64,000 nt of DNA, from positions 2,894,577 through 2,958,576 of the forward strand of contig OX638323.1 of NCBI GenBank assembly GCA_951812715.1. The letters are read 5' to 3'. This DNA is from an uncultured Pseudohongiella sp. Its GTDB lineage: Bacteria; Pseudomonadota; Gammaproteobacteria; Pseudomonadales; Pseudohongiellaceae. A program made the translations under genes and the position numbers. Shown piece by piece: positions 43,405-53,188 of this stretch (its first letter is position 1; the number at the start of each line of letters is the position of its first letter). The notes below the pieces were generated by a model. It was not told the origin of the DNA. It saw only the letters and a program-made list of their open reading frames with translations, and ran no database searches.

Positions 43405-46400
43405 TTAAAACCTTGCTGTGACGCCAGCGAATACACGGGGACCATATTCGAGGGTTTGAACGACTTCGCCATCCAGGCCGCGAAAATCGACACGCGGCTC
43501 GCTCAGCAAGTTGATACCTTCCAGCGAGAGCTGAATCTCGTCGGTGATATCGTATCTCAAGCGCAGGTCGAGCGTATTGTAGTCGTCCACATATCGAATT
43601 CGTGCGCCGGTGTCGCGACCGTAACCCTGGAAGTACTGGGAACGCGCCTTGTAGATCGCCTGCGCGTTGAAGCGGTCGTTTTGCCAGTAAACCTGCGTTG
43701 CGCTGGTATGGCGAGACAGCCCCCATAGCCCGGCCGGCGGCAACAGGCCCAGGAGTGGAGTCGGATTGCCGTTGGCGTCGAAGGCGACTCCGTCTCCGCC
43801 GTGACCGTCTTCGAATTCAAAATCCGAATCCGCATAGTTATAGCTGAACTTCGCGCCGAAGCCGCCGAGAAATCCTTCCAGATAGTCGAAAGAGTGCGTG
43901 GCGGTGAATTCAAGGCCGGTGAGGTCGCTCGTTTCATCGGAAACCTGGGTGGTCCTGACGGTGCCGCTGACCGTATTTCCATCGATCAGGAAATCTTCCT
44001 GCTGGTAGGCGTTCACGAAAGCGCCCTGAAACCGCTTCCAGTAGACGCCGCCCGCCAGCATCGTATCTTCGTTGGCGTACCATTCCAGGCCGACATCCAG
44101 ATTCCAGGAAGGCAATGGCTCCAGTTTCGGATTGCCCGGCGCGCCGATGCCTTGCACCGCTTCCGCCAGGGTGGCGTATCCGGAGTCCGGATCGTCGGAG
44201 TCATTGGTGCTGATCGCGCGGCTGTTTCCGTAGGAGTGCGGATCCGGACGCGATATGCCCTTGAATACTCCGGCCCGGAACACCCAATCGGGATTGAGAT
44301 CCATGATGACAGTGATGCTGGGCAAGACTTCCGTATAGCTATTGGTCTGCAGTACTGTCTCGTAGTCCGAGCCTGATTGCTGCTCGACGAAAAACAGGCC
44401 GTCCTGCTGTATGACGGTCAGCGGAGTCCGGTATCCGATGGAAGCAATTTCCGTGTCGACAATTCGCAGGCCGAAATTGCCGCGGACGGGCCTGCCGGAC
44501 ATTTCCGACTCGTAATTCGCCTGCACGTAGAGAGCCGTCGTATCTTCGGTCAGGTCAACACTGTTGGTCTGGATTCCGTTCTGGAAGCCGATCGCGGATC
44601 TGCCGCCGTAATTCGCGGTCAGTTCATCGAGCAGACAGCCGTGATCGAAAGTCGCCCATCCGGTGCCGGTGCCGATACCGCTCGCGACCGTGACGAGGTC
44701 TTTGCCGCCCCTGGATTCCGACAGGAAACCGGGCTCCGGAAAACTGGACTGACCGCAGTTATTGGCCGCATTGAAGACGGCTGCACGGGATTCAGGAGTG
44801 CTGGAGGTCCCGCCGGGAACGCCGTCAAAGTCCTCGTCCTCGAACAGGCTGAAACCGTCGTCGTTGCGATTGCCGCCGAAGGTGCGATAGGTAAGCGTGG
44901 AAGAGCGGACGCCCGCCTGCACGTTGTTGACGAAGCCCAGGGAGTCGGTGTCCCAGTTCAGGTCCAGTCTGTAAGCGTCGATCGTATGCTCGCGAATCTG
45001 CTGCCTGGCGCGAATTCGCGCACGGTCGCGGGCGGTGAAATAGCGAGGATCGGTGATGTCGAAATCCAGCAGCGAATCGGGATCGCAGGAGCTGCTGCCG
45101 TCCGTGCAGAGAATTGTCGGCAGCGTAAGTCCATCCGTGCCGGGCGCATTCACATCGAAACTGACCAGGAACTCTTCCCTGCTTGAAGTCTTGTCGGGGT
45201 CGGTGATCAATACTTCGTTCGCGGCCATGCGAACCTCGACGTCCGTCTCGGTGCGCATGGTGTCGGCAAACGCCGCGTCGAATGCGATTTCCAGGCTGTC
45301 AGTGGCTTGCCAGGCAATGTTCAATCCGGCGCCCTGGTACTCTTCGAAGCGTGTGAAGTCCGTGGTATTGGATCGGATATCGGTATCGGTGGTGAATCGT
45401 TGCAACAGCCCTGTATGCGGGTTGGAAACGAGGTTTGTCAAATTATTCTGGGTCGATCCGAACTGAAGATCCTGGCGCAGTTCCTTCTGATCTCGCTCGG
45501 ACTGCTGAAAATCCAGAAAGACATCCCAATCATCGTTGGGCTGCCACTGGAACGCTCCGAACAGGGCCTGACGGTCATCGTCCGTCGTGTTGCGCCGGAA
45601 AGTGCGGTCACGGGGAATATAGGCGAACGGAATGTCTTCGACGCTGTTATAAGCGGGGTCGGAATCGATCAGATCCTGAAGCTGATCGTTGCTCAGATCG
45701 GGATTGCTGCCGTTTTCATCGCAGCGGCCGGATGTATCCAGCGGCTGTGCAAAGGCGTCGAACGATTCCAGCACACAGGCCTCGAACCGCCCGCCGCCGG
45801 TGGTGTGCGTCGCTTCCGCCTCGGGATTCGAATCGTCGCGCTTTTGCCCGCCGACGGAAATACCGATCCTGCCCAGGCCCTCGACTTCCCATGAATTGAT
45901 GTAGCTGGCGGTACCGCGGTAACCGTTATCCTGGCCGATGATGTTCTTGTCGTCGGGATGTTGCGAACCCTTGAGGCTGAATTGCACGCGTTGTTCGCCG
46001 TAATCGATCGGCCGCCTGGTGCTTAGCTGTACCTGGCCGCTGACAGAGCCTTCGATATAACTCGCGGACTGGGTTTTATGAATGGCGACGGAATTGAACA
46101 ACTCCGAAGGAAAGATACTGAAGTTCACCGCGCGGTTGCCGCTGCCGTTGGTCGACTCGCGAAAGTTCACGACCGTATTGCCCAGGTAGGGTCCCAGGCC
46201 CCGGACGGCGACCTCGGAGGCGCCGCCGTTCTCGCGGTGGGTCGCCGCGCCCGTAATGATCTCCAGCGCCTCGCCGATCGACAGGGCCGGCAGCGCGCCG
46301 ATCTCGTCGGCATTCAGTCCGTCGACGATCTCGGTCGAGTTGCGCTTGAGTTGAATGGAATTCTGGATATCCCGCCGCACGCCGGTAACGACGATTTCCT

Positions 46401-46518
46401 CAAGGAGTTCGGCGCTTTCTTGCTGGGCGAGAGCCGCGGTGGCGGGTAACAGCGCCGGCGCGCATAGCGCAAGCAGCAATGAGGAATGCCGCGGAGCAAA
46501 AGCATTAGTAGTACGCAT
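43405..46518 (-). CDS. TonB-dependent receptor, alginate locus (1)
   Basis: This 1037-residue receptor has a signal peptide (LLLALCAPALLPATAALAQ), a plug with EEIVVTGVRRDIQNSI (TonB-box-like region plus start of plug) and ASEVAVRGLGPYLG, and a barrel ending FAGVTARF. ATG 46518 is preceded by AGAGGG, so the longer frame is not used. Next to a PL6 lyase it probably imports alginate oligomers. Upstream DNA has two tandem GntR-like half-palindromes (46538-46563). Confidence 0.92.
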   Translation of the reverse strand: MRTTNAFAPRHSSLLLALCAPALLPATAALAQQESAELLEEIVVTGVRRDIQNSIQLKRNSTEIVDGLNADEIGALPALSIGEALEIITGAATHRENGGASEVAVRGLGPYLGNTVVNFRESTNGSGNRAVNFSIFPSELFNSVAIHKTQSASYIEGSVSGQVQLSTRRPIDYGEQRVQFSLKGSQHPDDKNIIGQDNGYRGTASYINSWEVEGLGRIGISVGGQKRDDSNPEAEATHTTGGGRFEACVLESFDAFAQPLDTSGRCDENGSNPDLSNDQLQDLIDSDPAYNSVEDIPFAYIPRDRTFRRNTTDDDRQALFGAFQWQPNDDWDVFLDFQQSERDQKELRQDLQFGSTQNNLTNLVSNPHTGLLQRFTTDTDIRSNTTDFTRFEEYQGAGLNIAWQATDSLEIAFDAAFADTMRTETDVEVRMAANEVLITDPDKTSSREEFLVSFDVNAPGTDGLTLPTILCTDGSSSCDPDSLLDFDITDPRYFTARDRARIRARQQIREHTIDAYRLDLNWDTDSLGFVNNVQAGVRSSTLTYRTFGGNRNDDGFSLFEDEDFDGVPGGTSSTPESRAAVFNAANNCGQSSFPEPGFLSESRGGKDLVTVASGIGTGTGWATFDHGCLLDELTANYGGRSAIGFQNGIQTNSVDLTEDTTALYVQANYESEMSGRPVRGNFGLRIVDTEIASIGYRTPLTVIQQDGLFFVEQQSGSDYETVLQTNSYTEVLPSITVIMDLNPDWVFRAGVFKGISRPDPHSYGNSRAISTNDSDDPDSGYATLAEAVQGIGAPGNPKLEPLPSWNLDVGLEWYANEDTMLAGGVYWKRFQGAFVNAYQQEDFLIDGNTVSGTVRTTQVSDETSDLTGLEFTATHSFDYLEGFLGGFGAKFSYNYADSDFEFEDGHGGDGVAFDANGNPTPLLGLLPPAGLWGLSRHTSATQVYWQNDRFNAQAIYKARSQYFQGYGRDTGARIRYVDDYNTLDLRLRYDITDEIQLSLEGINLLSEPRVDFRGLDGEVVQTLEYGPRVFAGVTARF

Positions 46519-46537
46519 GTCGGACCCTCTTGAGTGT

Positions 46538-46563
46538 TTGGTAACACAAATCGGTAATTCCAA
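46538..46563. promoter_or_regulatory. tandem candidate GntR sites upstream of receptor 1
   Basis: TTGGTAACACAAA (46538-46550) and TCGGTAATTCCAA (46551-46563) are imperfect versions of TTGGT-N3-ACCAA. They lie about 20-45 bp before the receptor start codon, suited to repression. Confidence 0.4.
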
Positions 46564-46661
46564 TTTGATGAGACTTTGCCACAACTCGAGTTGCATCTAT
46601 CCCCGACACTGCCACTAGTCAGTATAAGAGTCAACCACTTGTGATCAATTTTTCGGAGATA

Positions 46662-46674
46662 TTGGTAAGACCAT
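46662..46674. promoter_or_regulatory. candidate GntR site
   Basis: TTGGTAAGACCAT differs from a perfect TTGGT-N3-ACCAA palindrome at one end base. It lies between the two receptor genes, about 145 bp before the start of receptor 1. Confidence 0.45.
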
Positions 46675-46793
46675 TTGGGCCCGGCAGACTCGATCAGATC
46701 GTTCGAATGTCGTTCAAAAAAAGGCCCCGGAAAAATTCCAGGGCCCTGGCTCTTGCCGAGATACCATCATGGATGGTTCTTTGCCTGCATTTC

Positions 46794-49772
46794 TTACAAG
46801 CGATAGCTGGCGCCGATGGTGATGCGGCGATCCGTCAGACCCTGGAAACACACGAGAGCGCCTCCGTTGACACAGGATTGTCGAACATCCGACTCGGTAA
46901 GGTTAACGGCTTCAACGCCAACGCTCAGATTGTCGTTCACGGCATAACTGACGCTGGCATTGAGCTGTCCTCTATCTTCCTGCACGACGGGGAAGCCCCA
47001 GGGGAAGCTGGAGGTACTGCCGAAATCGGTCGAACGGTATGCCTCACGCCACGTATAACGCATTCTGGCTGAAATGCCGTATTTTTCGTAGTACGTCGTG
47101 ATGTTGTAGGAGGTTCCGGACAGGTCAACCAGTTGCCCTCGCAGCGTAACGTCGGTCGCGCCCGCTGACATCAAGGCAAATGCTGCCCGGGCGCGGCTGG
47201 TCGGAGTGAGGAAGGTGTCTCCGCCGGTGAATTCCTGCTCGGTAAGGTTAGCGATAAAACCGAATCCGGAAGCCCAACCCAATTCGTCCTCGAACTGTGC
47301 AAGATCGTACTGCAAGGCCAATTCAAATCCTTCCTGGGTGGTTTCCCCGGCGCCATTGACTGTGGTCGCAGCCGGAACGCAGACACCTACGCCACCGGCA
47401 TCGCCGAAAACATTGACGTCCGCGATGGGGTTGAAGATACCGCCTTGTTCGCAGGGCGCGGTAGTGTCGCGGAATCCGGTGACCGGATCTTCAAATGGAT
47501 CGTCCTGGGTACGCACGAACAGGCCGGTGCGCTCCTTGTGGAAATAGCCGATACTGACAACGCTCGAAGGCGCGAAATACCATTCGGCGGAGAAATCGAA
47601 CGAAACCACCTCTTCAGGCTCCAAACCGGGGTTGCCGATCGAAACAGGGGGGTTCGGGCTGGTGCTGAACGTAGTTGAGGTCGACAAACTATTAAAGCTC
47701 GGGCGTCTGATATCTTTCCCCCAACCTGCACGAAGAAGTATCTCCTCGCTCAGGTTTGCAACCAGGTTGAACCGCGGCAACAAGAAGTTATAGCTGCCGG
47801 TCGAGGTCGTCGGGGTCGCCACGCCATTGGTTACCGAATTGCCGGTCGAATTAACATCGGTTTCGATATAGCGCACACCAAGATTCCCGCGGAATATGCC
47901 GCTCTCGAAATTCGCTTGCGCGTACAGGGCGTCGGTCTCTTCTTCAATATCGAAAAACGCGGCGACACTCGACGTGGGCTCGTTGATTGATCTGGAACCT
48001 CCGTGGGCGGTAATGGCGGCATTCAGCGTGGCCAGCACGCCGTCCGGATCCGAAGCCACGAGTTCCGGGTTGATGAGTAGAAAATTGCCGATGAACAGCG
48101 CTCGCCCGTCGGCCTCGTTGAAATTGTCGGGGCCCGGCACAAGGAGTTCCGCGAACAAATTTCCTCTGGGAGAATCAGACATACTCCTTAACCCGCGATT
48201 GGTGCGGATGTCGTTGTTGAAATTCGACGCAGTGCTGTTGCGATAGCCAAAATCGACCGTCGTGAAACCCGACCAGTCCAGGTCGTAGCTGAAGTCGAAC
48301 ACCAACGCGTCTTCGCCGCTTTCGGCTATGTCCTGACTGATATTGGTATCGCGCAATACGATGTTCGCGGGATCGAGCAATTGCGCAACCGTCGGCGCAC
48401 CCGGTTCACCGAACGCGACGCCCCATGACAGCGTGCCGCCGGTCAGATCGTAGCGGAAAGGCGTGCTGTTATCGTTGGCGCCGCCTGGGTCCAGCGGCAC
48501 GTTCGGGTTGATGAAGTTAAGGGTAGTGTTGAAACTGGGGGTGGTGGAATCGGATCTGGAGGTCGATATTTCCGCTCGTCCCGACCACCTGCCTCTTTGC
48601 CAGTCGGCGCCCCATCTGTATATCTGGCTTTCCGTCAGGCGCGAGTTGGTGTCCGACGAGAACCGCAGATTCGGATCGTCGTCGTCAACCGACAAATCGA
48701 CGCCGATTACACCCCGGAGCGCCGCTTCGATGGAGCCGAGATTCTGTGCGCCGTTGCGGCCGTCTACCGAGCCGAAATTGATCGTTTCAAACGCATCGGG
48801 AATCGAGGCGTTCCTGAGGCTGCTCACGCCTGATCCCTGCACCCTCGAACTCTCCTGTCTGCGCTCCTGATCGTTAATGACCGCATCGAAGTACAAGGTC
48901 AATTCTTCGCTCGGCGCCCATTCGAACGAACCGGCGAAGTTCGTGGTTTCATACTCGAAATTGTCGTAATCCTGGTTGAGAAACTGGATGGGCAGAAAGT
49001 TGAAGGATTGCGCGCTGGCGGCGCTGCTGCCCGCGGCCACGTTGTTGTCGCGGTCGGTGCGGGGACGGAAGGCGGTGACGTCCTGTTCGGTATAACTGCC
49101 GCTGACAACGATGCCGAAATCGCCGGCGTCGGTAGTCCAGTTGTCGCCCCAGGTGCCTGATATCCTGGGTGTGAAAGTACCGTCGGTGGTAAGGCTGCTA
49201 TTTTCCCCTTGCGCCCGGATAGCAGCTATTCGTTCGTTAATCTGAAGAGGGCGAATCGTTCTCAGATTGATCGTGCCGCCGACGGAGCCTTCGATGGTCT
49301 TCGCTTCCGGCGCCTTGGTCACTTCCACTGCGGAGATAATTGCCGCTGAAACGTCTTCGAAATCGATACCGGTGCGTCCGGCGCCGGAGTCCACGGTTGA
49401 CACGCCGTTGATTTCGGTTCGGTTTGCGTTGGTGCCGCGAATCTGTACGCCGGTACCGACACCGGCCGTTCGCGTAATCTGGATACCCGTAACGTTTTCG
49501 AGTACCTCAGCAAGATTCTGATCAGGCAGCTTGCCGATGTCTTCCGCCTGAATCACTTCGACCAGGTTATCCGCGGATCGCTTCTGCTCAAGTGCGCTGG
49601 CAAGAGACGAGCGGATGCCGGTGACGATGATTTGTTCCACTTCCGTATCCTGGGCAAAACTCGCGGGCACAATGGCCAGCGCGGATACGCCTACAGTCAA
49701 CGCAGCGCATAGTGGATTGCGCTTGAACCTGGAATTTCCACCACTGGAGGTGGCAGTACGTTTGACACTCAT
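46794..49772 (-). CDS. TonB-dependent receptor, alginate locus (2)
   Basis: This 992-residue receptor has a signal peptide (LCAALTVGVSALAIVPASFAQ), the plug start EQIIVTGIRSSLASAL, GVQIRGTNANRTEING, and a barrel ending TIGASYRL. ATG 49772 follows GGGAGAG at a usual distance. The type, with RSSLASALEQKRSADN, is common in marine polysaccharide loci. A perfect TTGGT-AAT-ACCAA palindrome lies 115 bp upstream. It is probably the first gene of a run with receptor 1 and the PL6 lyase. Confidence 0.92.
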   Translation of the reverse strand: MSVKRTATSSGGNSRFKRNPLCAALTVGVSALAIVPASFAQDTEVEQIIVTGIRSSLASALEQKRSADNLVEVIQAEDIGKLPDQNLAEVLENVTGIQITRTAGVGTGVQIRGTNANRTEINGVSTVDSGAGRTGIDFEDVSAAIISAVEVTKAPEAKTIEGSVGGTINLRTIRPLQINERIAAIRAQGENSSLTTDGTFTPRISGTWGDNWTTDAGDFGIVVSGSYTEQDVTAFRPRTDRDNNVAAGSSAASAQSFNFLPIQFLNQDYDNFEYETTNFAGSFEWAPSEELTLYFDAVINDQERRQESSRVQGSGVSSLRNASIPDAFETINFGSVDGRNGAQNLGSIEAALRGVIGVDLSVDDDDPNLRFSSDTNSRLTESQIYRWGADWQRGRWSGRAEISTSRSDSTTPSFNTTLNFINPNVPLDPGGANDNSTPFRYDLTGGTLSWGVAFGEPGAPTVAQLLDPANIVLRDTNISQDIAESGEDALVFDFSYDLDWSGFTTVDFGYRNSTASNFNNDIRTNRGLRSMSDSPRGNLFAELLVPGPDNFNEADGRALFIGNFLLINPELVASDPDGVLATLNAAITAHGGSRSINEPTSSVAAFFDIEEETDALYAQANFESGIFRGNLGVRYIETDVNSTGNSVTNGVATPTTSTGSYNFLLPRFNLVANLSEEILLRAGWGKDIRRPSFNSLSTSTTFSTSPNPPVSIGNPGLEPEEVVSFDFSAEWYFAPSSVVSIGYFHKERTGLFVRTQDDPFEDPVTGFRDTTAPCEQGGIFNPIADVNVFGDAGGVGVCVPAATTVNGAGETTQEGFELALQYDLAQFEDELGWASGFGFIANLTEQEFTGGDTFLTPTSRARAAFALMSAGATDVTLRGQLVDLSGTSYNITTYYEKYGISARMRYTWREAYRSTDFGSTSSFPWGFPVVQEDRGQLNASVSYAVNDNLSVGVEAVNLTESDVRQSCVNGGALVCFQGLTDRRITIGASYRL

Positions 49773-49886
49773 TTGAATTCTCTCCCGAAAATTGATTTTT
49801 TCGAAGGCCCGGCACGACAAGGCCCAGCATGAAGGGCGGGAGTGTACCACCAATGCAAACCAAAAGGTAGCATTAGTTTCACATTT

Positions 49887-49899
49887 TTGGTAATACCAA
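49887..49899. promoter_or_regulatory. candidate GntR operator, perfect palindrome
   Basis: TTGGTAATACCAA is a perfect 5-3-5 inverted repeat of the GT-N3-AC type bound by FadR-subfamily GntR proteins. It lies upstream of receptor 2. The GntR gene at 59653-60399 is the likely regulator. Confidence 0.6.
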
Positions 49900-49909
49900 T
49901 TATCGCTGC

Positions 49910-50380
49910 CTAGCGGTTTGCCTGGCGCACGATGCGCTGCTTGTCGATGTTCCACTCGCGGTCCTTGATGCTGGCGCGCTTGTCATGGTCCTTCTTGCCC
50001 TTGGCGAGAGCGATGCGACATTTCACCAGGTGTGCGCGCCAGTAGAGGTGGGTGCAAATGCAGGTATAGCCTTTTTGCTGCGTCGCGCCGAACAGCTTCG
50101 AAAGCTCTTTCTTGTTGAGTAGCAACTTGCGGGTGCGGTCGGGATCGGCGACCACGTGACTGCTCGCCGTTTGCAGGGGTGTGATATGGCAGCCCAGGAG
50201 GAAGGCCTCGCCGTTCTTGATCAGCACATAACTGTCGGTCAACTGCGCCTTTTTCGCGCGCAGACTCTTTACTTCCCAGCCTTGCAGGCAAAGACCGGCC
50301 TCGAAGTCTTCTTCGATATAATAGTCATGCGTTGCTTTTCTGTTGACCACTATTGTGGTATCAGAAGCTCTCTTCTTCAT
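49910..50380 (-). CDS. smpB: SmpB, tmRNA-binding protein
   Basis: SmpB carries tmRNA into stalled ribosomes. The 156-residue protein has the family motifs [35 protein letters not shown], a [10 protein letters not shown] segment and C-terminal [10 protein letters not shown] with a basic tail. ATG 50380 is preceded by GGAAAG; the longer frame upstream overlaps the divergent transporter. ssrA is in the same window at 27060-27419. It begins the conserved smpB-ratA-rnfH-bamE-fur-recN-grpE block. Confidence 0.95.
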   Translation of the reverse strand: MKKRASDTTIVVNRKATHDYYIEEDFEAGLCLQGWEVKSLRAKKAQLTDSYVLIKNGEAFLLGCHITPLQTASSHVVADPDRTRKLLLNKKELSKLFGATQQKGYTCICTHLYWRAHLVKCRIALAKGKKDHDKRASIKDREWNIDKQRIVRQANR

Positions 50381-50423
50381 GACGGCTTTCCAGGAAAGCG
50401 CAACTATAACAGGGGACAGAAGA

Positions 50424-51827
50424 ATGTCACACGAAAGGGGGAAGTTCTCTTCCAGGGTCGGATTCATCCTGGCGGCGGCAGGGTCCGCGGTGGGACTAGG
50501 TAATCTCGTTGCGTTTCCGGTGATGGCCTCGAAGAACGGCGGCGCCGCGTTTCTGCTGGTGTATCTGTTCTTTATCGTAGTGATCTGCTACCCGGTGATG
50601 ATGGCCGAAGTCGCTATGGGCCGCCATACCCAACGCAATCCGGTCGGCGCTTTTCTCAAACTCTCCGGCGGCAGCAGGCTCTGGCACGGAGTCGGTATGC
50701 TCGCGATCCTGACACCCTTCATGATCGCGGTGTTTTATTCGGTCATAACCGTCTGGCTGCTGGTTTATCTGAGGGAACTCATGTTCGGCGGTCTGAACAT
50801 GCTGGCCGACGACGCAAGCTTCGGCGAAATCGCCGCGCGGCCCACGACATTCGGCTACCTGATCTTCTTGCTTGTGCTGGTATTCGTCATCCTGCTCGGT
50901 GGAGTAAGGGGCGGCATTGAGCGGCTGGCGCGGGTGCTGATGCCGACGCTTGCGGTGATGCTGGTGGCGCTGACGATATTCGTGCTGACACTCGAAAACG
51001 CTAGTGTCGGCATCGCCTATTATCTGGTTCCCGATTTTTCACGCATGGACCTGGCGGTGATCAACGGCGCGCTCGCTCAGGCGTTTTTCTCGTTATCGCT
51101 GGGCATGGGCATTCTGATTACTTACGGTTCGTACTTCAGCCGCGAGGACAGTATTGCCGGCTCGACACGCATGGTGGCTATCGCCGATACGAGTATTGCA
51201 TTCTTCGCCGGACTGCTGATCCTGCCGGCGATTTTCGCTTTCGACCCGAATACCAATACCGACGATCTGTCCACCAGCAGCGTCGGGCTGATCTTCAGTT
51301 TCCTGCCGAAGATATTCCTTTCCATGGAAGCCGCCGTGGGCTATTTCGGCGCCAGCATCGCCGCGATTGTCTTTTTCACCCTGGTGTTCTTTGCCGCTTT
51401 GACCTCGCTGGTTTCGATCATCGAGATTCCAATCAGTTGCTGGATTGACGAGTTCAAAATTTCACGGCGCAAGGCGATTGTAGTCCAGGCCGTGCTAATG
51501 GCGATCTTCACCATTCCCGCCACGGTGTCACTGGGAATCTCCGATTTCTTCACTAATTTCACGAATTACGGCGGGGTGTCGAAATCTTTCTTCGATCTGG
51601 TGTCGGACGTGTTCTACGAGACCATCCTGCCGCTGGTGGGCTTTACCGTGTGCATCTTCTGCGCCTGGCGCTGGAAATTGAGCGGACTGGCGGACGAACT
51701 CGAGGTTGGCGACCCGAACTATCGCGGCTCCCGGCTGCACCGCTACATCGATCTCTCGCTCGGCACCGTCATTCCGGTCGTGCTGCTGGTGGTATTTCTG
51801 AGCACCGTCAACCAGATCTATCTCTGA
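50424..51827 (+). CDS. NSS-family Na+-dependent transporter
   Basis: This 467-residue transporter has the sodium:neurotransmitter symporter opening [21 protein letters not shown] (family signature with unwound first span), then [18 protein letters not shown], and 11-12 spans. Bacterial NSS members move amino acids such as tryptophan or leucine with sodium. ATG 50424 follows AGGGGACAG. The stop codon overlaps ratA (TGATG), so the two are coupled, which is unusual for this block. Confidence 0.9.
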   Translation: MSHERGKFSSRVGFILAAAGSAVGLGNLVAFPVMASKNGGAAFLLVYLFFIVVICYPVMMAEVAMGRHTQRNPVGAFLKLSGGSRLWHGVGMLAILTPFMIAVFYSVITVWLLVYLRELMFGGLNMLADDASFGEIAARPTTFGYLIFLLVLVFVILLGGVRGGIERLARVLMPTLAVMLVALTIFVLTLENASVGIAYYLVPDFSRMDLAVINGALAQAFFSLSLGMGILITYGSYFSREDSIAGSTRMVAIADTSIAFFAGLLILPAIFAFDPNTNTDDLSTSSVGLIFSFLPKIFLSMEAAVGYFGASIAAIVFFTLVFFAALTSLVSIIEIPISCWIDEFKISRRKAIVVQAVLMAIFTIPATVSLGISDFFTNFTNYGGVSKSFFDLVSDVFYETILPLVGFTVCIFCAWRWKLSGLADELEVGDPNYRGSRLHRYIDLSLGTVIPVVLLVVFLSTVNQIYL

Positions 51828-52261
51828 TGACAGCCGTTGCCCGCAGCGCCTTGCTGCCACATTCCGCCCGGCAGATGTTCGAGTTGGTGAACGACATCGA
51901 GCAATATCCCCTGTTTCTGCCGCATTGCAAGTCCGCCAGAGTGCTTTCCCGGGACGACGATGAGTTCGTCGGCGAGTTGAGCCTGGGCCGCGCGGGAATC
52001 CGGCAACGGATTGTCACCCGCAATCGTCTGCGACAGCCGGAGTCAATCGATATGGAACTGGTGAAAGGCGATTTCACGCACTTCCGGGCGCGATGGCAAT
52101 TCGACAGCCTTGACGAAAGCTCGTGCAAGGTTTCTTTGCATATGGAATTTGAGTTCCGTTCGGCGCTGGTGAATCTCGCGGTTGGCAGGCTGTTTCGAGA
52201 TACCGCGAGCGCCATGGTCGACGCCATGGTGACGCGGGCGACGGCAATCTACGGAAAATGA
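51827..52261 (+). CDS. ratA: RatA/PasT-type START-domain protein
   Basis: This 144-residue protein has a START-like fold: ALLPHSARQMFELVNDIEQYPLFLPHCKSA and the C-terminal helix GRLFRDTASAMVDAMVTRA. In E. coli RatA binds the 50S subunit and blocks 70S formation; relatives act in ubiquinone or membrane homeostasis. ATG 51827 overlaps the upstream stop; the stop overlaps rnfH (ATGA). Confidence 0.92.
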   Translation: MTAVARSALLPHSARQMFELVNDIEQYPLFLPHCKSARVLSRDDDEFVGELSLGRAGIRQRIVTRNRLRQPESIDMELVKGDFTHFRARWQFDSLDESSCKVSLHMEFEFRSALVNLAVGRLFRDTASAMVDAMVTRATAIYGK

Positions 52262-52578
52262 GCGAGTTCGCGAGCAATATCGACGTGGAAATCGCCTGGG
52301 CCACGCCTGATCGTCAGCGTATCATCAACCTGCAAGTGCCCCGCGGCGCCACCGCCTGGGAGGCGGTAAAGCTATCCGGTATCGCCGAAGAATTTCCCGA
52401 AATCGATCTCGATTCAGTGGTCATGGGCATCTTCTCGCGCAAACTCGACGGCAAGCGCGCCCCGACGCCCAGGGAATACGTACTCAAACCCCGGGATCGT
52501 ATCGAAATCTACCGGCCCTTGCGCATCACTCCCATGGAAGCTCGCCGGCTACGCGCCGCCAAGGCCAGGTATAAATAG
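52258..52578 (+). CDS. rnfH: RnfH/PasI ubiquitin-like protein
   Basis: This 106-residue protein has a beta-grasp pattern (VEIAWATPDRQRIINLQVP, GATAWEAVKLSGI) and the C-terminal VLKPRDRIEIYRPL typical of RnfH. It pairs with RatA and has been named as its antitoxin (PasI), though this is disputed. It overlaps ratA by 4 bp. In most gammaproteobacteria bamE follows; here an 8-kb insert comes first. Confidence 0.93.
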   Translation: MSEFASNIDVEIAWATPDRQRIINLQVPRGATAWEAVKLSGIAEEFPEIDLDSVVMGIFSRKLDGKRAPTPREYVLKPRDRIEIYRPLRITPMEARRLRAAKARYK

Positions 52579-52912
52579 GAAAACCACAAGGCTCTGTGTT
52601 CAGGTTCAGAATCGTGTGAGACGGTAGGGGCGAGACGGTGGCGGCCGCGCTCGCCCACGGTCCCAAAGACCAGCATGCCTACGGCCCGTCCACCACCACC
52701 TTCGGCGCCCGAGGCCTCGGGCGCCGCAGGCTGGACCCTCCCGTGGGTCCGGCTGTGGGATTCAATCTAACAGACTGTTAACAGACAAGGCATGCTCGCC
52801 CGCGAATGACCCCGCTCACGCAATACCCGTCGATAGCGCAAACGCAGTACCAATAAAAAGACGCCTCGCGCATAATGAGGGGCAGCGCTCCTTTCCCCAG
52901 GAAGCCGGGTTC
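52579..52912. other. structured noncoding gap with perfect palindrome
   Basis: No gene is seen in these 334 bp. A perfect 24-bp palindrome (half CGGCGCCCGAGG) lies at 52703-52726, next to GGACCC/GGGTCC (52733-52750) and, upstream, a GGGCGAG/CTCGCCC pair. These could act as terminators of the ratA-rnfH transcript or as a leader of the next operon. Confidence 0.6.
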
Positions 52913-53188
52913 ATGAAACGAGATCACAGTAAGCCAGGCCTGCTGAAACGCATTGAGCAGGGCCTGTACGAGTATTATGTCACGCCGCACCGGCGGGCCA
53001 TGGCGCGGGCGGGGCGTGACGAGGAAGACCTTTTCATGCTGATCGTTTTCGCCGAAAGCATGGGTGTGCCGAATCCCGCCGCTTTCTACACCATGGAGTT
53101 GCTGCCTGTAGTCTACGAGCGCTTCCATGAATGGCACCGGCGCATGGGCATGGAGCGCTCGCCATTGGATCATGTGAATTGCTGCTAG
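52913..53188 (+). CDS. cory-CC-star family protein
   Basis: This 91-residue protein has no signal or membrane segment. Its pattern is EQGLYEYYVTPHRRAM, EEDLFMLIVFAESMGVPNPAAFYTMELLPVV and the end [10 protein letters not shown] followed by the stop. Two terminal cysteines right before the stop define the family called cory-CC-star. Members sit next to an ArsA/GET3-like ATPase, as here, and have unknown function. Start ATG 52913 follows AGGAAG. Confidence 0.8.
   Translation: MKRDHSKPGLLKRIEQGLYEYYVTPHRRAMARAGRDEEDLFMLIVFAESMGVPNPAAFYTMELLPVVYERFHEWHRRMGMERSPLDHVNCC

Noticed and set aside
42373..43728. 451-residue plus-strand frame
   Set aside because: Antisense to the PL6 lyase and TonB receptor; valine/arginine-rich composition of a GC-rich shadow frame.
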